DNA from: Anaerolineaceae bacterium UBA5224
GTDB lineage: Bacteria; Chloroflexota; Anaerolineae; Anaerolineales; Anaerolineaceae
Length of the DNA stretch: 6,204 nucleotides
Reading direction: 5' to 3'
Assembly (NCBI GenBank): GCA_002409365.1
Contig: DHUW01000041.1
Coordinates: 18,039-24,242 of the forward strand
The translations under genes and the position numbers were made by a program. Of this stretch, positions 1 to 5,146 are shown in pieces (position 1 is the first letter of the stretch; every line of letters starts with the position of its first letter). Below the pieces are notes generated by a model. The model was not told the DNA's origin. It saw only the letters and a program-made list of their open reading frames with translations, and made no database searches.

Positions 1-252
1 AACCAACTTTATGAGCTGCTGTCTAAACTGAATGACCATATCGCCATCCTGCTCATTTCCCATGACCTAACCGCCGTATCAACTTATGTGAAGACCGTGG
101 GCTGTGTTAACCGTCGCCTGGTCTACCAGGGAAATAAAGATCTCACCGATGAAATGATCGAATTAGGCTATGGCTGCCCGGTCGATCTGATCGCGCATGG
201 CGTTCCCCACCGAGTTTTGCCGGGTCATCAACACGAGGACCATCATGATTGA
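1..252 (+). CDS. znuC: Metal ABC transporter ATP-binding protein, C-terminal fragment (ZnuC/MntB type)
   Basis: This is the last 83 codons of an ATPase that would energise uptake of zinc or manganese from the cytoplasmic face of the membrane. The start, Walker A, signature and Walker B motifs lie upstream of the window. The visible part reads LLISHDLTAVSTYV, where H21 of the fragment in the SHD motif is the H-loop (switch) histidine of ABC ATPases. It is followed by VNRRLVYQG, the usual closing strand of this family. The tail ends GHQHEDHHD, with several histidines between fragment residues 66 and 82. His-rich tails are common in zinc-handling proteins, which tilts the substrate towards zinc, but manganese or iron cannot be excluded. 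Its stop overlaps the permease start by 8 bp (ATGATTGA), so the two are very likely translationally coupled. The gene is cut by the window edge and is not broken. Confidence 0.9.
   Translation, partial: NQLYELLSKLNDHIAILLISHDLTAVSTYVKTVGCVNRRLVYQGNKDLTDEMIELGYGCPVDLIAHGVPHRVLPGHQHEDHHD
235..239 (+). promoter_or_regulatory. Ribosome-binding site fixing the znuB start
   Basis: GAGGA lies 5 nt before the ATG at 245. The in-frame ATG at 197 has no comparable site and would force a 56-bp overlap with the upstream gene, so this site favours the 245 start. Confidence 0.7.
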
Positions 253-1069
253 ACAACTCAGCACTATTTTCTCCTATGAGTTTATGCGCAACGCGCTGAT
301 CGCCAGCTTTTGGATCAGTCTTGCTACAGGTGTCATCGGTTCGCTGGTGGTGCTCAATCGGATCGTCTCCCTCAGCGGTGGCATTGCCCATGCTGCCTAC
401 GGGGGCGTAGGTATTGCTTACTATTTCGGTCAGGATCCCATGATCGGCGCGATGCTTTTCAGTATTACTTCCGCCCTGATTATGGGCGTGGCTCAACGAA
501 AAACGAAATCGGGTGCTGACACCCTGATTGGGGTGATGTGGTCGATTGGTATGGCAATCGGCATCATTTTTATCTCGCTCACTCCCGGTTACAAAGCCAA
601 CCTGATGAGTTACCTTTTTGGCAGCATTTTGGCCGTCTCGGGCAGTGACCTGCGCCTGATGGCACTGATCGCTTTCCTTGTGCTCGGTTTTGTCTTTTTT
701 ACTTACCGCAGCTTGCTGGCGATCTCCTATGACGAGACTTTCAGCACCGTCCGCGATGTGCCAGTCACCCTGCTCTACCTGACCATGCTGGTCCTGGTCG
801 GTCTGACAGTGGTCGTAGCCATGCGCATGGTTGGGTTGATTTTAGTGATCGCACTGCTTTCCATTCCACCGGCGATCAGTCTGAACCATTTCAAGGACGT
901 CCGCGCGATCATGCTAAGTTCGGTTGTGCTCAGCTTCCTCTTTTGTTTTCTTGGTTTGGTCATCTCATTCCAAACCAACCTCCAGGCTGGTCCGGTCATC
1001 ATTCTGCTGGCTTCTGGTGCTTTTCTGGTTTCCAGCCTGATACGGCGATTGCACTTTTCAAAAAGATAG
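245..1069 (+). CDS. znuB: Metal ABC transporter permease, ABC-3 family (ZnuB type)
   Basis: A 274-residue integral membrane permease that forms the channel for zinc or manganese uptake together with the ATPase just upstream; a substrate-binding protein is presumably encoded outside the window. It shows the ABC-3 family pattern: a first membrane helix near residues 17-37, the conserved SLSGGIAHAAYGGVGIA segment (42-57), DTLIGVMWSIGMAIGI (92-107), and the coupling-helix region MRMVGLILVIALLSIPPA (193-210). A late helix follows near 222-241 and a final one near 249-266, ending in a short basic tail (RRLHFSKR). About seven or eight membrane segments are visible. The length fits the family (E. coli ZnuB is about 260 residues). 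The start at 245 was chosen for its GAGGA site and 8-bp overlap with the ATPase gene. The metal cannot be read from the permease alone; zinc is inferred from the His-rich tail of the partner. Confidence 0.92.
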   Translation: MIEQLSTIFSYEFMRNALIASFWISLATGVIGSLVVLNRIVSLSGGIAHAAYGGVGIAYYFGQDPMIGAMLFSITSALIMGVAQRKTKSGADTLIGVMWSIGMAIGIIFISLTPGYKANLMSYLFGSILAVSGSDLRLMALIAFLVLGFVFFTYRSLLAISYDETFSTVRDVPVTLLYLTMLVLVGLTVVVAMRMVGLILVIALLSIPPAISLNHFKDVRAIMLSSVVLSFLFCFLGLVISFQTNLQAGPVIILLASGAFLVSSLIRRLHFSKR

Positions 1070-1083
1070 TGACAATTGTCACT
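1068..1083. promoter_or_regulatory. 16-bp perfect palindrome at the znuB stop codon
   Basis: AGTGACAATTGTCACT is its own reverse complement. It begins inside the znuB stop codon and lies about 55 bp upstream of the -10 box of the lipid operon. It could be a dimeric regulator's operator. As RNA it could form a 6-bp hairpin with an AATT loop, but no T-run follows, so it is a poor intrinsic terminator. The cognate regulator is unknown. Confidence 0.45.
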
Positions 1084-1111
1084 TCTATGAACTTAATAAA
1101 AACCTTTATTG

Positions 1112-1128
1112 TGTTAAGGTGTTGTTAA
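1112..1128 (+). promoter_or_regulatory. TGTTAA-N5-TGTTAA direct repeat, possible PhoB/PhoP-type activator site
   Basis: Two identical TGTTAA hexamers begin at 1112 and 1123, exactly 11 bp (one helical turn) apart. The second ends 10 bp before the TACAAT box at 1139, where a -35 element would normally sit, and no good -35 is present. OmpR-family response regulators such as PhoB/PhoP bind direct repeats with this period and placement. The regulator assignment is inference. Confidence 0.35.
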
Positions 1129-1138
1129 ATCCATAGAG

Positions 1139-1144
1139 TACAAT
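1139..1144 (+). promoter_or_regulatory. -10 box for the lipid operon, probable leaderless start
   Basis: TACAAT ends 7 nt before the ATG at 1152, so transcription would begin at or next to the A of the start codon. No Shine-Dalgarno sequence precedes this ATG (the upstream bases are ATTAAAAAG). No recognisable -35 hexamer lies 16-18 bp upstream. Confidence 0.5.
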
Positions 1145-1151
1145 TAAAAAG

Positions 1152-2072
1152 ATGGGATTGAAGGAATTTATTCAGGATTCAGCGGCTATCAAGGCTGGCT
1201 TATGGTTCGGGAAGACTTTTTCTCTCCCTGCACTTCGGCGCATGGCGAGGGTTGTTGGCAAGGCCATTGCTTCGCGCCAATCCAGCGGTATAGTTCGCAA
1301 TATTAAAGCCAATCAATGGGTGGTGAGCGGCGAAACCATGAATAAAGAAGAGCTCCAGCAACAAACCATTCGGGTTACCACCTCCCAAATCATCTCATTA
1401 GCCGAATATTTCTATTATTACCAACATCCTGAAGAAGGAAAGGGGCTGATCAGGCTGACCCCTGAAGCAGAACGCACCTTCAGCGATATTCGCGAACAGA
1501 AAGTACCCACCTTTATTCTCGGTCCCCACATCGGGAACTACGATTTTTTTATGATGGCGCTGAGCTGGGTCAAAGTACCCCTCTTCGTACTTGCCTATCC
1601 CCACCCCACCAATGCCTACAAGGAGCAAAACAAACTCCGCGCATCAGTTGGGTTGGACATTCATCCGATTTCTTTTTCTTCATTTCGGCTTGCCAAGCAA
1701 GCGCTTAAAGAGGGTAAAGCCCTGGCTACGGGTATCGATCGTCCCCTGGACAATCCAGAAGACGCCAAGTACAAACCGGTCTTTTTTGGTCATCCCGCTG
1801 CGATCCCCATCTTTTACACACGTCTTTGCCTCGAGACCGGGGCAATCGCGCGCGTGGCTTGTGGTACCCGTCAACCAGACGGCACCTTCACCATCGATTG
1901 TTCTGAACCGATCATAATGGAAGCCCGCCCTGACCTGATGGAAGAAAATTTGCTTAATGCCGAAAAGGTTTTGAAGCCAACAGAAGAATTTATTCGTAAA
2001 TATTCGACGGACTGGGCTATGTTTTACCCAGTCTGGCCGGAAGTTTTTCCTTTAATTGAACATCTACTATAA
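1152..2072 (+). CDS. Lysophospholipid/glycolipid acyltransferase, LpxL/HtrB/PatA family
   Basis: A 306-residue acyltransferase expected to move a fatty acyl chain onto a lipid or glycolipid acceptor at the cytoplasmic side of the membrane. The catalytic HxxxxD motif is visible as GPHIGNYD, with H126 and D131. Further family blocks are ATGIDRPLD (192-200), the FFGHPAAIP segment (211-219), and the C-terminal DWAMFYPVWPEV, which resembles the YxWxY/W region near the end of LpxL-like enzymes. The N-terminal 120 residues are poorly conserved and lack a clear membrane anchor, unlike E. coli LpxL, so it may associate with the membrane peripherally. The family includes lipid A acyltransferases and the mycobacterial phosphatidylinositol-mannoside acyltransferase PatA. 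The neighbouring CDP-alcohol phosphotransferase, 8 nt downstream, makes a PatA-like role plausible, but the acceptor is unknown. It appears to be first in a two-gene operon, with a -10 box immediately before the start codon. Confidence 0.85.
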   Translation: MGLKEFIQDSAAIKAGLWFGKTFSLPALRRMARVVGKAIASRQSSGIVRNIKANQWVVSGETMNKEELQQQTIRVTTSQIISLAEYFYYYQHPEEGKGLIRLTPEAERTFSDIREQKVPTFILGPHIGNYDFFMMALSWVKVPLFVLAYPHPTNAYKEQNKLRASVGLDIHPISFSSFRLAKQALKEGKALATGIDRPLDNPEDAKYKPVFFGHPAAIPIFYTRLCLETGAIARVACGTRQPDGTFTIDCSEPIIMEARPDLMEENLLNAEKVLKPTEEFIRKYSTDWAMFYPVWPEVFPLIEHLL

Positions 2073-2080
2073 GAGGTTTT

Positions 2081-2941
2081 ATGACAAACGAAAATGATGG
2101 GGCAAAAAACGATAAAAGGACAAATGATATTCTGCTGGGTCCGTTAGAACGCCCAGCACTTCAATTCTTCGCCAGGAATATGCCAGCATGGGTCAATTCT
2201 GATATGCTGACGGTGTTTGGCTTGTTCGGGGCATTTGTGACTGGCTTTTCCTATGCCATGGTCGGCAGAGGCGAGATCAAAGGTAACCCCTGGTTGTGGG
2301 TAGCCAGCCTGGGCTTTTTCATCAACTGGTTTGGTGACAGCCTCGATGGCTCTCTGGCACGTTACCGCCACCACGAACGCCCAAATTTTGGCTATTATGT
2401 CGACCATGCCATTGATGGTATCACCTCTCTGATCATCTTCGCAGGTGTCGGTCTTTCAGGCATTGCCCGCTTTGATATCGCAATGCTGGCACTCTCTTGT
2501 TGGCTGCTTCTGATGATCCAGGTTTATCTGAAAACCCATGTAACTGGAACCTTCGAGATGACCAGCATTGGGATCGGTCCAACCGAGGTGCGTTTGTTTG
2601 TAGTCATCCTCAATACGGTGTTGTATTTCACCGGCATCGGCGGGTATATCTGGACCCTCACTATCAAAGGCGAACCTTATGGTCTGACGATTGGCAGCAT
2701 CATTGTCTTTGTTCTGGCGATCGCATTCCTGGGCTATTACATCTATCAGGTTCTGCGCACGGCGATCACCCTTTCAGCGCAAGATGAGGCTCGTTTGGTC
2801 AAAAGGCAGGCAAAAGCAGCCCGTAAAGCAGAGAAAGCCGAACGAAAAGCTGAAAAGAAAGCCCGCAAGGAACAGAAAACCCAAGCTGTAGACACAACAT
2901 CAACGTCAACCAAAGAAGACGTCACGACGCCAACTGTATAA
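2081..2941 (+). CDS. CDP-alcohol phosphatidyltransferase family membrane enzyme with charged C-terminal tail
   Basis: A 286-residue enzyme that would transfer a phospho-alcohol moiety between a CDP-activated donor and an alcohol acceptor to make a phospholipid. The diagnostic motif DxxDGxxAR(x)9GxxxDxxxD is complete: D86, D89, G90, A93, R94, G104, D108 and D112, which hold the metal ions and CDP. About six hydrophobic segments follow the usual pattern (roughly 43-62, 70-84, 113-128, 132-150, 171-193, 202-225). A GIGPTEVR stretch (164-171) recalls the PTE motif of some phosphotransferases of this family. Residues about 234-268 form a low-complexity Lys/Ala/Glu/Arg tail, then a Thr/Ser-rich end; this tail is not part of the catalytic fold. 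The ATG is supported by AGAGG at 2072-2076, which overlaps the stop of the acyltransferase gene, so the two genes are co-transcribed and probably coupled. Inositol, glycerol phosphate or ethanolamine chemistry cannot be separated from the sequence alone. Confidence 0.87.
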   Translation: MTNENDGAKNDKRTNDILLGPLERPALQFFARNMPAWVNSDMLTVFGLFGAFVTGFSYAMVGRGEIKGNPWLWVASLGFFINWFGDSLDGSLARYRHHERPNFGYYVDHAIDGITSLIIFAGVGLSGIARFDIAMLALSCWLLLMIQVYLKTHVTGTFEMTSIGIGPTEVRLFVVILNTVLYFTGIGGYIWTLTIKGEPYGLTIGSIIVFVLAIAFLGYYIYQVLRTAITLSAQDEARLVKRQAKAARKAEKAERKAEKKARKEQKTQAVDTTSTSTKEDVTTPTV

Positions 2942-2957
2942 TTTTTGGCTGCATAAC

Positions 2958-2993
2958 AAAAAACCGGGTTCACTTACTGAACCCGGTTTTTTT
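2958..2993 (+). terminator. Rho-independent terminator of the lipid operon
   Basis: A perfect 15-bp inverted repeat (arms 2958-2972 and 2978-2992) surrounds a 5-nt CTTAC loop. The core is ACCGGGTTCA/TGAACCCGGT, flanked by an A-run on the left and a T-run on the right. It starts 16 bp after the stop of the CDP-alcohol phosphotransferase gene and separates that operon from the ychF-like gene. Confidence 0.93.
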
Positions 2994-3023
2994 GAGCTGT
3001 CGGGATTCGGCAAGAGACTACGA

Positions 3024-3029
3024 TATAAT
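3024..3029 (+). promoter_or_regulatory. -10 box of the ychF-like gene
   Basis: A perfect TATAAT lies just after the terminator and 32 bp before the ATG at 3062, predicting a leader of about 25 nt that includes the ribosome-binding site. There is no good -35 hexamer at 16-18 bp (the sequence there is near CGGGAT). Confidence 0.55.
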
Positions 3030-3050
3030 CAATCTTGCTTAATCAACAGC

Positions 3051-3055
3051 AGGAG
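3051..3055 (+). promoter_or_regulatory. Ribosome-binding site fixing the ychF-like start
   Basis: AGGAG sits 6 nt before the ATG at 3062. An in-frame TTG at 3035 would add nine residues, but the predicted transcript begins at about that base, and the family starts directly with the MxxGIxGLP strand. The ATG is therefore preferred. Confidence 0.8.
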
Positions 3056-3061
3056 TTTGAA

Positions 3062-4132
3062 ATGCAATTAGGAATCATAGGTCTACCTCAATCTGGCAAA
3101 ACCACCGTTTACAATGCGCTGACCGGTGCAGATATTGCCGCCGAAATGTCTGCGGGACACCTTGAAGTGCACACTGCCGTCGTGGACGTGCCTGACCCAC
3201 GCGTTGATAAACTGATAGAAATGTTCAAACCCAAGAAGATCGTACGCGCAAAAGTGACCTATGCCGATATCGCAGGGCTGGATGGCACTGCCGGTCGTGC
3301 TGGTTTGCCTGGCGTAATGATCAACCAATTGGCACAAATGGATGGTTTTTTACACGTTGTTCGCCAGTTTGAAAACGCCAGCGTACCCCACCTTGCTGAA
3401 AAAATTGACCCGATTCGTGATATCCAGACCATGGATACTGACTTCATCCTGAACGATTTGGTGATGGTGGAGCGCAGGCTCGAAAAATTGCGCGAGGAAC
3501 ATCGCAGGGGCGTCTCCCGTCCACGCGATGTAATTCAGGCTGAAATCGACCTGTTCGAACGGCTTCAGGCAATCCTGAATTCCGAAAAACCGCTTCGACA
3601 CTATGACTTCACCCCTGAAGAAGACAAGATCGTTGCCAGTTTCGGTTTCCTCAGCCGAAAGCCGCAGATCATCGTCTTCAACCAATCCGAAGATCAGGAA
3701 CCAATTGACTATATCAGCTCTCATCCCCATACCTCAGTCGTAAGTCTGCCGGCGAAACTGGAGATGGACATCATGGCGCTGGACCCGGAAGATGCCGAAA
3801 TGTTCATGGAAGAGTATGGCGTGACCGAATTGGGCATGTCACGGCTGATCAAGGTCTCTTACGACCTGCTCAACGTCCACAGTTTTTTCACTGCCGGAGA
3901 AAAGGAAGTGCACGTCTGGACATTGCGCAAGGGCAGCAACGCCCGTGAAGCCGCCGGCACCATTCATTCGGATATGGAAAAGGGCTTCATCCGTGCTGAA
4001 GTGGTCTCCTTTGACGATTTGGTTACCTTTGGCAGCACCGCCGAAGCCCGCAATCATGGTCGATTGAGGGTGGAAGGTAAAAACTACATCATCGAAGACG
4101 GTGACATCATCGAGATTCGGTTCAACATCTAA
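3062..4132 (+). CDS. ychF: YchF/OLA1-type P-loop NTPase (divergent subgroup) with DUF933/TGS C-terminus
   Basis: A 356-residue cytosolic Obg-family nucleotide hydrolase; YchF proteins bind ribosomes and usually prefer ATP to GTP. The P-loop is GLPQSGKT (7-14), the G3 motif is DIAG (69-72), and the G4 position reads NQSE (207-210), i.e. NxxE in place of NKxD, as expected for the ATP-preferring YchF/OLA1 group. A helical region at about 125-180 (MVERRLEKLREEH) matches the family's coiled-coil insert. The end, HSFFTAGEKEVHVWTLRKG through EDGDIIEIRFNI (273-356), is a clear DUF933/TGS domain. It departs from canonical YchF in two places: the P-loop is QSGKTT in place of NVGKST, and the switch II region after DIAG reads GRAGLPGVMINQL, without the usual KGxGLGNxFL. 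It may be a paralogue with a canonical copy elsewhere, or the sole copy. Its own promoter and the terminator upstream suggest it is monocistronic. It is convergent with surE. Confidence 0.88.
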   Translation: MQLGIIGLPQSGKTTVYNALTGADIAAEMSAGHLEVHTAVVDVPDPRVDKLIEMFKPKKIVRAKVTYADIAGLDGTAGRAGLPGVMINQLAQMDGFLHVVRQFENASVPHLAEKIDPIRDIQTMDTDFILNDLVMVERRLEKLREEHRRGVSRPRDVIQAEIDLFERLQAILNSEKPLRHYDFTPEEDKIVASFGFLSRKPQIIVFNQSEDQEPIDYISSHPHTSVVSLPAKLEMDIMALDPEDAEMFMEEYGVTELGMSRLIKVSYDLLNVHSFFTAGEKEVHVWTLRKGSNAREAAGTIHSDMEKGFIRAEVVSFDDLVTFGSTAEARNHGRLRVEGKNYIIEDGDIIEIRFNI

Positions 4133-4156
4133 CTTAGCGAAAGATTTTCGGTGGGG

Positions 4157-4190
4157 GAGGGGCTCTATTGCCCTCGTAAGGGTGACCCCT
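4157..4190. other. G/C-rich inverted repeats in the convergent ychF-surE gap
   Basis: The gap from 4133 to 4267 carries GAGGGGC/GCCCTC (4157-4163 with 4170-4175, one bulged G, 6-nt loop), and an alternative pairing AGGGG/CCCCT (4158-4162 with 4186-4190). Either could stop transcription between the convergent genes, but no T-run follows on the plus strand, so this is not a classical intrinsic terminator. A second weak stem at 4247-4267 (GGAACG/CGTTCC) lies just past the surE stop. Nothing else is evident in the gap. Confidence 0.35.
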
Positions 4191-4267
4191 TCTGCATATT
4201 AAACCTTACAAAGGACAGACGGAAACTAGCCACACCTTATTGGTACGGAACGCCCAGTGGTCGTTCC

Positions 4268-5080
4268 CTACGACTCCAGCAGCCGGCGAAAATCGCCGAA
4301 GTCAACCCGGGAGGTCAAATCGAGGCTGATGGGTGTGACCGATACCAGGTGATCTATCAACACAGTCTTCAAATCACTGTCACTCTCGACAGTTTCCGCA
4401 TTAACCCGGCCTTCATATCCGATCTTCTCAAGCCCTGTTTCGGGGTCAACTTCTGAAGTTACTTCAAAATAACGCTGTCGCGACTGGCGTGTGATTACCC
4501 AGGGAGTTTGAGGGGTGGCGGCAGCCGGCACATCCACCTTGAGCACATCCACATCAAAGGGCATTTCCAGTTTCAAAAGCTTTTCGGCAAAAAACCTGGT
4601 AAACCAGGCTGCAGTGCTGAAATCTACCTTATCCGAGAGAGCAAAATGTTCGCTAACTGGGGTCTGCAGTGAAATCGCGAGGGCTGGGTAACCAAAAGAG
4701 GCAGCTTCAAGGGCAGCGCCAACAGTTCCGCTGATGGTGACACCGGAGGCAACGTTTTCGCCATAATTGATACCAGAAACAACCAGGTCAGGTTTGATAT
4801 CTGCCATGACATTTAACAATCCGTGCAAAACAGCCTGGGCTGGCGAGCCGCCAAATCCATACACATCCCAGACCTGTCCGTTGACCACCAACTGCTGGGT
4901 TTCTCTCGTTCCATCTGAGTAGCTGGGCAAAGCCCGCCCCATTGAAGTTTGCTGCACCCGCGGAGCTACCACGTGCACATAACCAAGAGCTGAGAGTGCT
5001 TCTGCTGCAGCCCAAAGACCGGGGGATTTGATGCTGTCATCGTTAGTTAATAATATTTGAGGGCGTTTATTTTCTGTCAT
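4268..5080 (-). CDS. surE: 5'/3'-nucleotidase SurE
   Basis: A 270-residue metal-dependent phosphatase that dephosphorylates nucleoside monophosphates (EC 3.1.3.5), in the cytoplasm. The SurE fold starts with ILLTNDD (9-15), where D14 and D15 bind the metal, followed by the SxPG loop (19-22). The catalytic-loop serine is S46 in QQTSMGRA, where many bacterial SurE proteins have RSGxS. SGIN (102-105) supplies the metal-binding asparagine N105, and the family signature SGTVGAALEAASFGYPALAIS runs on from 117. GFGGSPAQAV (75-84) corresponds to the GTPADCV loop. All expected metal ligands are present and the length is normal, so it should be active. The start ATG has no convincing ribosome-binding site; a TAAAAT box lies 6 nt upstream. 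It is convergent with the ychF-like gene and divergent from sbcD, and looks monocistronic. Confidence 0.94.
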   Translation of the reverse strand: MTENKRPQILLTNDDSIKSPGLWAAAEALSALGYVHVVAPRVQQTSMGRALPSYSDGTRETQQLVVNGQVWDVYGFGGSPAQAVLHGLLNVMADIKPDLVVSGINYGENVASGVTISGTVGAALEAASFGYPALAISLQTPVSEHFALSDKVDFSTAAWFTRFFAEKLLKLEMPFDVDVLKVDVPAAATPQTPWVITRQSRQRYFEVTSEVDPETGLEKIGYEGRVNAETVESDSDLKTVLIDHLVSVTPISLDLTSRVDFGDFRRLLES

Positions 5081-5086
5081 AACCAG

Positions 5087-5092
5087 ATTTTA
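5087..5092 (-). promoter_or_regulatory. -10 box of surE, probable leaderless start
   Basis: Read on the minus strand, TAAAAT is followed by six bases (CTGGTT) and then the surE ATG, placing the transcript start at or next to the start codon. No Shine-Dalgarno sequence is seen. A second minus-strand TATAAT (5138-5133), inside the palindrome AATTATAATT, could give a leader of roughly 45 nt. Confidence 0.45.
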
Positions 5093-5134
5093 CTCGATGA
5101 AAGCAGGTTGAGTGTTAGTTGTGTTCACCTCAAT

Positions 5135-5140
5135 TATAAT
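5135..5140 (+). promoter_or_regulatory. -10 box of sbcD, probable leaderless start
   Basis: A perfect TATAAT is followed by six bases (TACGCC) and the sbcD ATG. No ribosome-binding site is present. A weak -35-like GTGTTA (5112-5117) lies 17 bp upstream. The box overlaps the 10-bp palindrome AATTATAATT (5132-5141), which also provides a TATAAT on the opposite strand. Confidence 0.55.
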
Positions 5141-5146
5141 TACGCC

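Noticed and set aside
197..244. N-terminal extension of znuB from an upstream ATG
   Set aside because: It would overlap znuC by 56 bp, has no ribosome-binding site and adds a non-membrane stretch (MAFPTEFCRV) not expected in this family; the ATG at 245 has GAGGA at good spacing.
143..496. Minus-strand open frame of 117 codons opposite the znuC end and znuB start
   Set aside because: It is antisense to two well-recognised transporter genes, has no recognisable domain and a composition typical of a reversed membrane-protein frame.
1069..1097. Alternative promoter GTGACA-N17-CTTAAT overlapping the 16-bp palindrome
   Set aside because: Both hexamers match the consensus only moderately (4-5 of 6), and it would give a leader of about 45 nt without a ribosome-binding site. 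TACAAT at 1139 is a better candidate, though this one is not excluded.
3035..3061. TTG start adding nine residues to the ychF-like protein
   Set aside because: It lies 5 nt after the -10 box, at about the predicted transcript start, and the extra residues are not part of the family. A good AGGAG site precedes the ATG at 3062.
3350..3730. Minus-strand open frame of 126 codons inside the ychF-like gene
   Set aside because: It lies wholly antisense to a conserved NTPase gene and has no recognisable motif or promoter.
4151..4456. Plus-strand open frame of 101 codons across the convergent gap and the surE 3' end
   Set aside because: Most of it is antisense to the conserved C-terminus of surE, it starts at a GTG with no clear ribosome-binding site, and its protein shows no recognisable features.
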